This document shows positions 45,894 through 58,400 of a DNA stretch of 64,000 bases, in pieces. Position numbers and translations under genes: made by a program. Where the stretch lies: positions 186,001 to 250,000 of the forward strand of contig WIDE01000009.1 of the NCBI GenBank assembly GCA_015039315.1, written 5' to 3'. This DNA comes from Clavulina sp. PMI_390. Taxonomy: Eukaryota; Basidiomycota; Agaricomycetes; Cantharellales; Hydnaceae. Position 1 is the first letter of the stretch, and every line of letters begins with the position of its first letter. The notes beneath the pieces are model-generated. The model did no database searches. It was not told the origin of the DNA and saw nothing but the letters and a program-made list of their open reading frames with translations.

Positions 45894-46226
45894 ATGCCTC
45901 ACACCGCTCCTCCCAATACGTCCCAAACTCTCTCAGCAGACCCACCAGTTCCACGAGCCCTCACCACCCTACAAGCTTCCATGCAAGAAGTCCTGGATGC
46001 GTTAGCTCAAAGAGCATCCGCTTTAATGACGCTCACTATTTCGGCTGCTTCTGGCTCAAATGAGCCAACAACCTCCCTTGGTGACCTCCACGAAAGTATC
46101 AACCACACCCAGACCCTAGCTGAGCAGCTGGAAGTTTTGCGCCAATCTTTGCAATTCTTCCGTGATAGTCACAATAATCGCATCGACGATGAAATAGATG
46201 CTTCATACCTGCTGGAAATGAACTAG
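45894..46226 (+). CDS. Small hypothetical protein, coiled coil
   Basis: 110-residue frame from ATG 45894 (MPHTAPPNTSQ) to TAG 46224-46226. A proline-rich start is followed by helical segments (LTTLQASMQEVLDALAQRAS and LAEQLEVLRQSLQFF) with heptad-like leucines. The frame is open further upstream to 45711, but that part is basic and unlike the rest. No family recognised; it might be a subunit of a multiprotein complex such as a kinetochore or Mediator-type assembly, but that is only a guess from size and helicity. It could also be the first exon of a longer gene. Confidence 0.45.
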   Translation: MPHTAPPNTSQTLSADPPVPRALTTLQASMQEVLDALAQRASALMTLTISAASGSNEPTTSLGDLHESINHTQTLAEQLEVLRQSLQFFRDSHNNRIDDEIDASYLLEMN

Positions 46227-46668
46227 TAAATAAGTTTTTGTTTATCTCTGAAGTGTGGCGTCGCTCATGGTCGCCTCGTTTAGCGCTCTCCTCTCCTTTC
46301 GCAACATGCTGCAAACAGGACAGGATAACTTCCCACAAGAAAGGAAGTCCCGACATCTTCGGCACTTCATGGAAGTTGTCCTGACGTGGACGGCACACTG
46401 TCAACCACGAAGCACTGTTCAAGTGAGCTTCCCAATTCAACATTTAGGTCTGGCCCTCACCTATTATTCCCCAGCCACGTGTGACTTCATGGTCTCGTCT
46501 GACCAAAAAGGTAGGCACGTTCTTCTTTGACCTCTCGTGAATGCTACAGCGCTCATGATTGTTCAGCTCCCATCCTTTCATAAAACCAGAGCACCACCTG
46601 CGCGACAAGTATATTCCAATACACTCAATTCTCGCCTCATAACTGGATTTGACCTATCACCCTTTAGG
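46227..46668 (+). other. Unassigned stretch upstream of the TPR-like gene
   Basis: An open frame at 46255-46530 and a good acceptor (ACCCTTTAG at about 46660-46668) suggest that one or more 5' exons of the next gene lie here, but no donor joins in frame with it. Confidence 0.3.
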
Positions 46669-49251
46669 CATGCGCTCTAGAATCACATTTTCTCAGCGAA
46701 AGGAAACCCGCCGTTTCGATTCATGCCCATGCAAACTCGACAGTCTCGAATCTATACAACCTCAACGACTATTTGGAATGGACCACCAACCTAAAGCCTA
46801 CGCGCGCCAAGTCTGCGACAGACTTTATTGGACCATGCCGCGAGATTTTTCTCTGCCGGAGAAATGATGGCCTCACACAGCATGAGTTTCTCATCTATGG
46901 TTTCGGGCGCGACACACCAACGTCTTGGTGTCGCATAGATCGAGTAGCGTGTGTCGGTGACGCTCCTTCCGTGCTGGCTAAGCCATCCTCCCGAGAACTC
47001 GTCTGCTTTGCTTTGACCAAAGAGGCGCTAATACCTATGGACACTGAGGAACTAGGAGCCATCATCGTCGAGATACCATTCTCTCCTGTTCTGCTGGTCT
47101 TTATTGGCGAAGTGAATCGATATATTCAACAAAGTGTTCTCGACTTCCCAGAAACAACACTCTTTGCAGCCAACAATACCTATTTTGCTCGCATGACTAT
47201 GTACATGATGGTAATCATCATGACACGGATAGACAGGGACGCTGAGGACAAGCTCAAAATGTCTGTCACTCTTTGCTGGGGCGACGCATGGGATGTCAGC
47301 ATGAATACGATGATTGATGAATGTCGGAATTCGCCTCCCCGAAAGTTCTACCTTGACAATTCGACCAAGGTCCTTGCCAAGGCGGAGGCTAGGATTCATC
47401 GATCATTTATCCGTGACTGGAGAGGTGTGAACGAGAGGAAACAATTCCCTATACTCGACAAGGCGAAATTGGACCTACTTCACCTAGCGAATTATGGTAT
47501 CAAGCAGGCTAGAATGCCTGCGATCGCACTCATCATACGCGCTTGGGCTACCACAGCTTACCGATATTACCTCTTGGGCGAGTGGGATAACGTCGTCGAA
47601 GCCTCAAATCAAGTCGCGAAGCTCGCTGGCTGGACCTTCAACGCAAAACGTATGTCGACATGCTCACAATTTCTGCTTATCTTCTAAATGATATTGGTTT
47701 TACGATCATATAGCTTCCTCCGAAGCCACCTTTCCTCCTCTGCAGAAGGAAGTATTTGGAGGAGTTGTAATAACATGCTATCTCGTCAATCTCGCTTTCA
47801 TTCGATTGTCTAATTGGACCCCACTGAAGAAGAACGGGGAAGCAATGCTAGAAATCGCCAACGCACTATCGTCTCATGGTAACCCATCTTGCAAATGGAC
47901 GCTTGTACTAGCAGGGGTGAAGTCTACAATGGCTCGCGGTTGGAGCTATGTTCGCCCCAAAACAATGCCACCCGACGAGGCATTCGAGCGCGCATTTCAA
48001 CTAGCTCAACAAGCTGAAGATTTGATGACGGCGATGCATCAGGCGCACCCTGCCATCACCACAACGATGCGCCGAGTCCTTGCTTTGCTCTCCCACGGAG
48101 GCGTGCTCTGGAAGGCCAAGCGTCTCACGGATGCCTTCGAGAAAGCCCAACAAACCATGCCTCTGCTGAGACAGAATAAGCCTCGAGATGGCCATCACTG
48201 CATCTTCATCACTTGGGCTCTCTCTTGTTTTGCTCGATGGAGTACCTGCTTGGGTAAATACCCTGAGGGTCTCAACGGATGCCAGGAAGCCCTCGTCCAT
48301 AATCTCTGGTGTCCCTCTGAGCATCTAAAGGATGCCATTCTAGATATGGTGTGGCTTCCCCTAGAAGCAATTCTGCTGCGAAAGCGAACGTTCTTCATTC
48401 TGGAGACCCGGTTCCGAGTGTGGCCCCTTACCGATTACGCCGAAGCGACTGACAAGGCTCGCGAGGCTTGCATTGGAGGCGCCTTCTACAACAGCTTCCT
48501 CCTCGGTGATTTGCTCAGTTCCCAGGCATGGGCGATATTTAACAAGGATCCAAAACGGATCAAGACTCCCGCTCGATTAGAGCAAGAAGCCTTCCATCGG
48601 TTTGACATGTATCGGGCATTTCAGCACCCTCGTGCTCATTTCCAGGCGATTCGGTCGCTCGCCATGCTCTCACTCTATCGCGCCACTACGGGTAATCTCG
48701 CTGGAGCCAGGGATGCCTGCGACGAGGCGCTGCAGCGAATCAAGGAAGCTGAGTTGAAAGTTCGCTTCGGAGCCTTCATCGAAGTTGTCGTGTTTGTAAA
48801 CGATTTATCCAATCATCTCCTCCTTGATGGCCGTATGGAGGATGGTGCTCGACTTCGAGCCACTGCGTGGAAAATAAGGGAGCTTCTGATAACGATCTCG
48901 AAGGAGGCTGCTCTAACTGACCCAATGGAGAACACAGCCTTCTTCCAGACGCCTCTGAGCTTCCCTGATCCGGCAACAAGAACAATAAAAGTGGACTCTC
49001 CAACTCAAAAAGAGGAGTTCGAACGGTCCTCCCTTGCCCTGGAAGAACGTGAACATGATGCTACGCCTAAAGCAGCAAACTTCAACCTACCCGCAACTCC
49101 TTTTCAAGTAACTCACCCTATCCCGAGCCAAATAGCCTCAGGTCCCTCCAGGGATGTCGGGCGTGATGAGAGCCCTGACATCAAGTCACCTCACACCATG
49201 CTCGACAGCATCTCACTTTCACAACTGGATCCCCTGATCCGTCAGGAATGA
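46669..49251 (+). CDS. Large hypothetical protein with TPR-like C-terminal half
   Basis: Two clear exons: about 46669-47650 and about 47714-49251, joined by an intron with GTATGT donor and CATATAG acceptor (AFNAK then PSSEATFPP). The 5' end is unresolved because the frame opens behind an acceptor at 46668. The N-terminal half (about 330 residues, for example DYLEWTTNLKPTRAK, RIDRVACVGDAPSVL) matches no recognised domain. The C-terminal half is helical with TPR-like spacing (EAFERAFQLAQQAEDL, LTDAFEKAQQTMPLL, GNLAGARDACDEALQRI), ending in a low-complexity acidic and Ser/Pro tail. Likely a cytosolic scaffold or regulator; no enzyme motif seen. Confidence 0.6.
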
Positions 49252-49678
49252 CCCCGGATTCACATGATTTAACGAGAACGATATACTGTGACCACCTCAA
49301 GGATCTATATTCTTCATCTATTACCCTCAATACGACCTGTCATACATTTGGCCGTGCAGGCATCACCATATTTCCTCCTTTACCTGGATTAATGTAATTC
49401 ATCGACATGTATATGATGCTATTGTGCTTGCCCAATCCCCCTCGCTGCGTGTTGTTGATGACTCTGTGGACTTCTTGATCGCTCGTTCACTGCGCTGAGA
49501 ATAATAGAGGGACATTCAGTCACTATCTAGTAGACAGATGAACGAAGACAGCATTGATTCTACAGCATGTATGATAGTCCACAGCATATACTAACACCCA
49601 CCGGCTACAGAACATTGATTAGATTACTACTAGTATACCCCTTATATTCACCAGAAGACGAGTACTGTGATTGAGGTT
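49252..49678. other. Intergenic, convergent 3' ends
   Basis: 3' flanks of the TPR-like gene and the LRR gene; AT-richer than the surroundings, no gene. Confidence 0.6.
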
Positions 49679-52600
49679 CTATGGAGCTTGCCCTGGTTCC
49701 TCGAGCTCTTCGTGGCGTGGCCGGCGCTCAACCTGGGCTTCAAGAATCTACAAATATGTCGAGGTTGTGTGTCAGCATTCAATCTCATACAATAATTGTG
49801 CCATTAAGGAACGAGAGGAGATAGGCGCACCTCGCGTTTGAGTTCTTCACTGTTGAGGTCAGCACCTTCCTCACCCAATCCCTCAGGTCCAAGGAGTACC
49901 GTGCCCTTTCGGAACACCTCACCTTCCTCCTCAATCCAGCTACGATTCAGGCTCGTCGAAGGTGCCGATAGCGGCTCTTCATATATAACTTGTTCACTGA
50001 GCAAACCACTTCCACTTCCTGATGAGCTACCACCAGCCTCTGGTGAGCTAGAAACGATATCTGATGGTGCCGCACTATGAGGTGGTGTCGCTTCCTCATC
50101 AATGTCAGGCAAGGTAGGGTTGGAGAAAGCAACGGGAATGTCCAAATTGACGGATTCTGGGGCTTTTTCTTTTCCTTTGGAATTCCGGCGGACGCTACCG
50201 GCACGTTCGGCTCCGTAGGGAGCGCGTCCGGATTTCTGATCAGAGGGGAGAGGAGCGAGAGAGTCGTAAGATGGTTGTTCGTTATCAGAAGAAGATTGGA
50301 GAGTAGTAGGAGTAGATGGAGCAGGTGCAGGAGAGACAGGGAGAGGGGAAGAACGAGTCGAGGGAAGGGGAGGGACGCGCACCAAATCCTTGATCAGGCC
50401 GTTGAGACGGTCACTGAGCTCGAGGAGTTCTTCAAGTTGAGATGGATCTTTTTCAGTTTGAATCATCTCCCCGACGGAGGTCACGAGCAGTTGGCTCTTG
50501 CTAAGGAGGAGTTCTGAGTCCACGGCGTTAGGAGAGCCTTGCGCTTCTTTGAGCTACGGGTAGGGGAAAATACATAAGATTGTTAGAGACTTGGTTCGCA
50601 CACGAAGTCCAGATACTCACAAGCTCACGTGCAATCCTGACCACTTCCTCCGGCGGCTTGTTCCAGAGCTCAAGCTTGAACTTGCCGTCTGGCTCCTTCA
50701 TCGCCAACCTCTCTTGACCAACTCTTTCGCGCTCTACATCCTGTCGAACACCACGCGCGAGCTCGCTGCGCTCAATAAGACCCCACACCCCGCCTCTCGA
50801 TCCACCACCAAAGAGCAAGTCCAAATCCTCCGACATGGAGAGTGAGGACGCACCCTTCTCCGATTCTGTAATCGGCGAGTGGAGCTTGGACCCAGAGGGA
50901 GTTTGCGCGACCATCTCTGTGTTGCGCACACAGGACCGCAGAATCTCTCGGCTCAAGCGGGCCATCTCGGGGTCATTCGGCGGGACATTTACATCGAGGC
51001 ATCGTATGACTTTGTTCACTTTGAGCCCTGCATTGAGTGCGAGGACAGCAGCGAGATCGAGGCGTGGGTTCTGCGTGAGGTCTAGATGGAGGAGGTTGGG
51101 AGCGTCGGGAAGGAATTCGGCCAAGGCAATGGTGCCGGAGGAGGTGAGACCTGTGGAAGAGAGGTAGAGACGTTTAAGAGCAGTGTTGATGGTGAAAGCG
51201 GTACGAATCGCGGTGACCTATCAGGGGAAGGGAAAATGTTAGGGAAATTAGTCAACAAGGTATCCAAAATGTCCCAGTTGATACTAACCCCTTCCAATGA
51301 TGGCCCACAGCAAGGGTTCTGGCTCATATCTAAAGTCTCTAGCGTCGAGTTGTATTTCTAATAACGTGCATGCAATTAATACAAGTTGAGATCATCAGGA
51401 AGCTAGAGAGGAGAGACGCACCAATGCCTCCGCGATCTGGACAAATCCAGGCACCTCAATTCTATTATCAGCAAGACTGAGGACCTTCAACGTCCGATTC
51501 CGCTTGAGGACTTGGGCAATAAACTGGACGCCATTCTATAAAAAAACGCCGAAAAGTCATCAGCTTCAGCTCACTTTTCGAATAACCCAACACACACCCT
51601 AAGATCGTTCCCCCTCAGATCGAGTGTCGTCAGATTGCCTAGACGAGGGAGATGATCGAAACTACGAATATTATCAAGCAGCGCCGCAGAATGACTATCC
51701 AATACACCAGGTTTCTGGCTTGAGAGCCGCAGACTCTGCGCAGGAGGCGTAGACGGCGTAGGAGTCGAGCGGCCCGAAGCAGACGCTAACCGTGCTTCAA
51801 TACCTGTTCTCGGCGCCTGTGGGTTCGCATTATGGGTTCCATTAGCCGTGGCTGTAGCAATGGTAGTATTTGACGGTGTCACTCGAGCGGTGACGCCTCC
51901 TCCTCTCGAACTCTGGAATATCGGCGGGCTTGATGTCTGAGCTTGGGCGGCGGCGGCAGCAGCAGCCATGGCATTNNNNNNNNNNNNNNNNNNNNNNNNN
52001 NNNNNNNNNNNNNNNNNNNNNNNNNNNNNNNNNNNNNNNNNNNNNNNNNNNNNNNNNNNNNNNNNNNNNNNNNNNNNNNNNNNNNNNNNNNNNNNNNNNN
52101 NNNNNNNNNNNNNNNNNNNNNNNNNNNGGATGCCGCGGTGGAGGAAGCAAGGGCCCGGACCTCCCGTTCGTAGGGGGCGGCACCGCAACAGTCTCAGACT
52201 CGGATGTACTGAGCGAGAGACTACGCGATGGGGGCGTCGCAGGCGGAGAGGGAAGGGTGGCGGGTGTACTCGCACCTGACGACGAGCCAGGTCTCCCATT
52301 TGCAATCGAGTTGCCCAGAGCGGAAAGTGAGCTCCGGATAGACGATGCAGTCGTGCTGGGTGCTCTTGTTCTCCCGATGGGACCAGGAGAGGCGGAACCG
52401 CCCGAGAATGAAGAGGGCTGAGGTGGGGAATGGAGGTTGAACGACGTGGTACCAAACGAAGGAGAGTTGCTGAACCCAGGTGATGGAGTCTGCACAAGTG
52501 GAACAGTGTCGGGATAGTCACGGATCATGAGTGCCAAGGCCACAGCGCCGAGCGGACCCATTTTGTTATTTCGAAGCGAAATATTCTGAACTGCCGATGG

Positions 52601-54943
52601 TCGAATGGCATGTGCTAATGATATTAGAGAAGGGATCAGTGGTCCAGTCTTCGGATAATGCTTTGAACCGGTTTGATTTCACCTAATGCTTCCAATGCTC
52701 CACCTTTCAGCCCACAATCGTCCAGTCGTAGGCTAAGAAGCGGAACCGTGACTTTCTCTCCGGTAGCTGTCAGAGAAAGGTCGGCAACTGAAGACGCCCG
52801 CGACCTCCCAACGAGGTCAGACATCAATGGTGGGAAGTAGGTCGACGGTGAAGAAATGGACGTGTAGATTGGAGAGGCGAGAGGCGAGCCAGCTATCATA
52901 GATATCAAAGAGTTGAGCTATGGACAGTCGTGCACTTGAGCAACACACTCACGATAACTGAAGCCATACACATCAGACGAATCTGCTCTGCCTTCAGCGG
53001 GTGGAGCAGCCTGGATTGCCTGAGCGATAATTTCCACCGATTTCTTCTCTAGTGCATTATGAGATAGGTCGATGAATTCGAGGGTATCGCTCTGGATGGG
53101 ACGTCAGTGAGTATTCGTAACTATGACCCGCAAAGACAGGGAATGGAGGTGAAATGAAACGTACAGCGGACAGGTACGCCATAACCAACTTGAAGGCAGG
53201 TTGTTTCAGCCGCCTATTGGACGACAAAGAGAGCGAAGCAAGTGATGACGGGATGAGAAGCGCATGGAGGATAGGTTTGAGAGCCTAGCAAGTTTGTCGG
53301 ATAAATCAACCAAGATTAGCACTGGTACATAATTCAGTCCCCCAACCGATTAGACTCACAGCGTCCTCCAAATCGCAATCCTTCAGAATCAACTTTCGTA
53401 GCCCCCACTCGATCGCAAGCGCATCGGCAAGCGCAGCCGCCGCGTGAATCGAGAGCTTCACCGAAGTCAAGTCCAGCGTCCTTGGCGCAATGATATTCGC
53501 TTGCTGTTATAGGTGGAGCCGAAAATAGGACCGACCCAAAGAATGCGCAATGCAAAGTAAATGTGGGGGTGAATCACAAGAGAGCGCGGGATACGCGGTT
53601 GCCGATCATCCCGAGTAACATTGGGAACCAAAGTCAAGCCACGTTTATCGTATGACAACCATTTAGGTGGCATTTGGCATTTGTGGCACCGGCAGGTCGA
53701 GAACACCGGGCATGGCGGGTGGCGCGTGAGGAAGGGAACGAGGGAGGGGGAAAGATACATCAGTCAGCTGAATGGGAAACCAGCGAGGAGGAACTCAAAA
53801 ACAAGAATAGGCAAGGGGGAAGATTAAACAGCGCAAATTGAAGGCGGGCCAAAAAGCCACGAGATAGAGGGAGGCCTGTATTCCTCCACGATAGTCGGGT
53901 GTGGCACACACACACATAATAGGAGGAGCCACGCCCATGTAGTCTGCGAGACAAATGAAGAGAGCAAGAGAAGAGAGCAGTCAACTGACCCTTAGTGCGC
54001 CGACAACGCCACTGAGCACGGGCTCTTCTCGCAGCCGACAGCATTCGCGGTAGAAATCCTCGATCCTGCCGATGCTCCATGCGCCTGGTCCTTCCTCCTT
54101 TTCCTTCCTCCTCTGCGCACTCACGCGAGCATCAATCTCAGCGCGAGCCGCTGTCAGTTCAGAGCTCGAGGGCGGCGCAGCGGATGAGATAGGATAGATG
54201 GTCGATACTTGTGGCAAAATGAAGTGTGCGCGCCTGAGGGACCGGTTGGCAGGTGTGTTGGATAACTTTGATAACCCTGACGGGGTCGAGGGGCGTTCTG
54301 GAGGGGATTTGGGATTGGGATTAGGGTGATCGGGGCTGCTTTGGGGTTTGGAGGACGCTTCAAAGTCTTCTGGGATGGCGGAGGGGAGGAGTGCAGATGC
54401 AAGAGAGGGCCCATCGGCGTCAGACGGGCGCAAGGGGGGCGGTGATCCTGGGACACCACCATGGTCACCTCCAGGAATAGAACGAGCGGCAGGTTTCGTG
54501 GCAGCAGAGTTCACGTTTGAAGACGCAGAGGAAGAGTTGTTGGGAGCTGACGTTGGAATAAATCTTGACAGACCACCGGGCAAATTGGTGGTCAGTGACG
54601 AGAAGAACGAGCGTGGAGGCGGAGGTGGCTTCTTCAGGATGCTCTTCCCGGGTTGCGTAGGGACGAGAGGACGAGGGGTAGGGACGAATACGCCAGGCTG
54701 GATGGGTGTAATGGGTGAGCTGGTGGACGAGGATGCGACTGGAATCTCAGCAGTGAGCAGCGTTGGTCGAGGGATGGGTGTAATGGGTGAGCTGGTGGAC
54801 GAGGATGCGACTGGAATCTCAGCAGTGAGCAGCGTTGGTCGAGGCCCTGCTGTCGTTGCTGGAGTTGGGGCCAGCGGCGAAGAGGCCGTCTCTGCTGGTG
54901 CAGACGCCGGCGACGATGACGGAGGTTCCTGGGGTGTGTCCAT
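49679..54943 (-). CDS. Leucine-rich-repeat protein, PPP1R37-like
   Basis: About twelve exons. ATG 54943 (MDTPQEPPSSS) starts a long Pro/Ser-rich region with SILKKPPPPPRSFFSSL, a duplicated 24-residue unit, then ANRSLRRAHFILPQ and WSIGRIEDFYRECCRLREEP. Exon 1 is 53990-54943. After a 486 nt intron, leucine-rich repeats follow: RTLDLTSVKLSIHAAAALAD, GLRKLILKDCDLEDA, LEFIDLSHNALE, LLSLRLDDCGLKGGALEAL, NISLRNNKMGPLGAVALA, LTTLDLRGNDL, LKVLSLADNRIEVPG, LETLDMSQNPCCG and LLHLDLTQNPRLD. A low-complexity insertion (51700-52560) contains a run of N. The C-terminus is helical then Ser/Pro-rich, ending HEELEEPGQAP, TAG 49679-49681. RNI-type repeats with a preceding RAHF sequence resemble the PP1-binding LRR regulators; a phosphatase-regulatory role is inference. 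Confidence 0.75.
51976..52127. other. Run of 152 N
   Basis: Lies in the Ala/Pro/Ser-rich insertion of the LRR gene; the flank is a GCN triplet run (AMAAAAAAAQAQ in the protein), so the gap probably hides low-complexity repeat. Confidence 0.99.
54701..54844 (-). repeat. In-frame 72 bp tandem repeat, two copies
   Basis: Copies at 54701-54772 and 54773-54844 appear identical. In the LRR protein each encodes 24 residues of the pattern RPTLLTAEIPVASSSTS followed by SPITPI. Being a multiple of three, it keeps the frame. Confidence 0.9.
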
Positions 54944-55454
54944 CGGATTCACCCAAGCTCCTTGCTCTTCCTACTTACTCTTACTCCTGCGACTGAGTTC
55001 ACTTGCACTTCCGAGCAGCGGAAAGTTGCCCTGGATTGATGATCACGTGCCAGCATCGCAGCCACCTCCCTCGCCTTTCCGTTCTTGGCAGTACATAATG
55101 TAACAAAAGAAAGTATATCCGATCAGGAGTAAACGGTACAGCAATTATGGCGCGCAATTGATCATATTAGACGTAGTGTGGTGTATGCATTTTGTAGATC
55201 CACCATCGCACCAACGCGCTATGGCAATCCAGGTACAAGGTGAAAGATTGTGGCAACAAGATTCAGAAAGTAATTGGGAAGAAATGTAGCAAGGGTACAT
55301 GTCCAGCAATCCAAGAAAACGATAGCAAGGCAGCAAAGTTGAATGCATAAAAGCGGAAAGAGGAAAGCAAGATGGAGGAGCATCATCACCAGATCCCGAT
55401 GGGCGTCGCGATGCAGACAAGTCAGGCGGTCAACTCCGGGGACCAGGCTCCACC
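54944..55454. other. Intergenic between LRR gene start and TF3 end
   Basis: Promoter of the LRR gene and 3' flank of TF3. No gene supported; a minus open frame at 55145-55420 has no domain. Confidence 0.55.
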
Positions 55455-58400
55455 CTAAGCCGAGGAGGCTGTAACAGAACCTGAAACGCCCGACATTCCC
55501 AATCCATCAGGATCGGTCTCGGCGATCAAGTTGCGAATTGTTTCGAGAATATGCACTGCACACACAAAAATGAAATGAAATACACCCGGTCAGTCAGAGT
55601 CCAAAAGGGGGTGAGAAAGAAAGAAAGGCCCACGTACACCATGCAGGATATTGGATTGCAATATCTTTCAAGAAATCGAACAGCATCGTCAGGCTTTGAT
55701 AGCAGATCGCCGCCTTTTGACTGTTCCGCGCACGCATGGACGCATCATCATTCGTTTGAGCGTGCACAGCCGGGGCGGAAGTGCGGATGGTGCGCTTCAG
55801 CTCGGCCGTGATGACACGCGCGGCATTAAGCATGTGCACCTATAGTTGATGGGTGGAGCTGTGAGTTACGAGCCAACGAAGATATGCCAAAATTGGAGCC
55901 AGACAGACTTACAACAGGAGACAGGAAGGCCTGTACATCTCGCACACCATTCCCTCTCAACCCCGCCGAGAGCTGAGCCAGCGCACGCGCAGCATCGAAC
56001 GCCTTCTTACGATGCCCTGCGGAATCCATCTCCTTGTATGCGTTACCCTTGTCCTTGGGCGCGTTGTTATTGGTGGCATCATGAACAAACTCCAGGCTGT
56101 ACAGCAGCTGGATCGTTCCCTGATAAATGATGTGAGCCCCGAATATATACGGGTTTTTGTTTCCGGCGGCAACCGAGGAGGATTTTGGGGACAGCACTCC
56201 TGACGGGAAGGAAGGCGAAAAGGCATTAGAAGAGAGCGGCGCACTCGAGGTGTCGGCCGAATCAGAGGTCGAAAGATGGGCCATGGGGAGAAGGGGAAGC
56301 TGAGTTGAGAAGCTTTCGATGTCTTTCTCGAGCTGGCGGAATTTTGCACGAGCCTCTGGGCTGTTGATGCGACCTGAGCTCAAAAAAGAGGGGTGGCAAA
56401 TATTGTGTGAGGAAATATCAAATTAACCCAGCCGATTCGAAGGTACAGATCGGAGAAGTAAGAGGGTCATACCTTGGGTCTCAAAAGCCAGTCGTTCGGC
56501 CCGTTCGTAGAGAAGCATGGCTTGGACGCGCATAGGCCAGGCAGGTTGATGCTTTCCCTGGCTGGGGTGCTTTGATGACGGATGCCCCTGATGGGGCTGG
56601 CGAGAAGTCAGTTGGTGACACCAGCAACTTGCACTTCGACCTCAAAATGTCGAGGAGACACATACGTTGTTTGATGGCGCGTCCACTTGGGTCGTCGGAC
56701 TACTACCAGTATCACTTCCTGACCCAGGAGTCTCTCCCGGACTTGCACTTCCGTTGCTGGAGAGCCTACGGTCTAATGACAATGACGAGCCCGGAGTAGA
56801 GGCAGTTGATCCTTTCCCCAACAGCTCACCCAGTCCAATGGCCTCTGTGCTTGTAACAAACACGCTCGGAAAGCCAGTAATCATAGCCATCGCGCGATCC
56901 ACCATGTACACGCTCTGGGCCAGGTTCCACCGATCGCTTTCCTCTGCTTTGTTTCGGGGCGGCTGCAACAGAGGCATCTCCGCATTTTCGACTACACTTA
57001 TGCTCCTTCTTCCGCCGGTCATAGGATCTTCGACCACGCCTAAGCCACATGCGAGGGCGAGGCGAGCAGCACCGGTGATGGCGAGGTACGCCTCTTTGCT
57101 CCGCCCACGGCACGTGAAGCAGGCGCCGAGGATGATCTGGGCCCACAGGTAGTGTGTAAGCCGGTCGGCTTCAGCGAGAGAAAGGGCAAGGTACTGTTGC
57201 GCGAGGGAAAGGAAGCATGGATGCAAAGCCCGGAGAGGCCCGTCTGCAAATATACACGCCGCCTGATAGATCGCGTAGAGAAGACCTGGGTGTAGGGCTT
57301 CTGGATCGTCGGGTGGGAGAAATGCGCAGCGGAAGAAGTAGTTGAGATCCATGTAGAAATGGCAATGAGAGCGATAAGGCAAGAACAGGCGGAGTCTTCG
57401 TATGACCATCGATCGTTAGATAACTTGCCATTTGATATGGGGACGTTGAGTAACGCATGGTAGATAGGAAGACTCACAAATAGATAGAGAACTGCTGAGA
57501 CACAAGGGTATCGGGGGTCCATAGACGCGCGATCGGGTCCAATTCATCCCGTGGAATGACAGGCGAGTATCCAACAGCCGATTGCCCCCCATACACCTCG
57601 CTGAACACACCGGCGGCGAGCTTGTCCTCGCGGCGTGTTTCCCATCCATCCGTATTCGTCGGCCCATCATAGGGATAAAGTGCCACCACATTCTTGATCC
57701 ACGAAGGCAACTTTCCAGGGATAGAGGTTTGGATCTCTGTCTGGTGAATGAGGTTGATGAGCCTTTGATATGACTGGGAGCGCTCCATTTCGCGTGATAT
57801 AGCGTTTTCTAAAGAGAGGAAACGAGTTTCGAGGTTTTGCTGCTGTTGCTCGAGGCGCTCTGTTCGGCGTTGGCGAGGGACCGGTTTGACAGGAGAACAT
57901 TCGAGATTCCTCGAGGCACAGCGGCCACAACGAGGCTTGGCCAGGTCACATTTCTACAACGAAGTTTTCAGCATTCAAAAGGGGCAGATGAGAAGGAATC
58001 AAATTCATCGGCAAATGAGGGCGATTTGTATACAACCATGGTCCAAGCTCAGTTTAGCTCGGCTCACTACCGCTAATGGTGAGCCTAAAGCCAATGCTTT
58101 AAGCCCATTAGAGGGCAGATGTTTTCGTGGCGTAGAACGTGGCCTTGATGAAGTGCAAGAGGAAATTCGGCCCTTACTTTTTTATTAGAACGACATAGAA
58201 AGCATGCTAAGGGACGCGCTGCAGCCATGAGCTCTGCAACAGCGAGCTCAGTCGCCTGATCATTGCTGAGAAAGTTTTCAGGGGTAGAAATTTGGATAAG
58301 CGTGATATTAGGCTGATTTATGATAATCTGCTGCTGGTTCTGGCGCTGCGGACCTCGGCGCCTGGTGGGGCCCGCTGCAGAGGCCGACCGAGCATTGCGT

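Noticed and set aside
54348..55103. 251-codon open frame on + opposite the first LRR exon
   Set aside because: Antisense shadow of the Pro/Ser/Thr-rich coding sequence; Gly/Val/Asp-biased composition, no domain, no splice signals.
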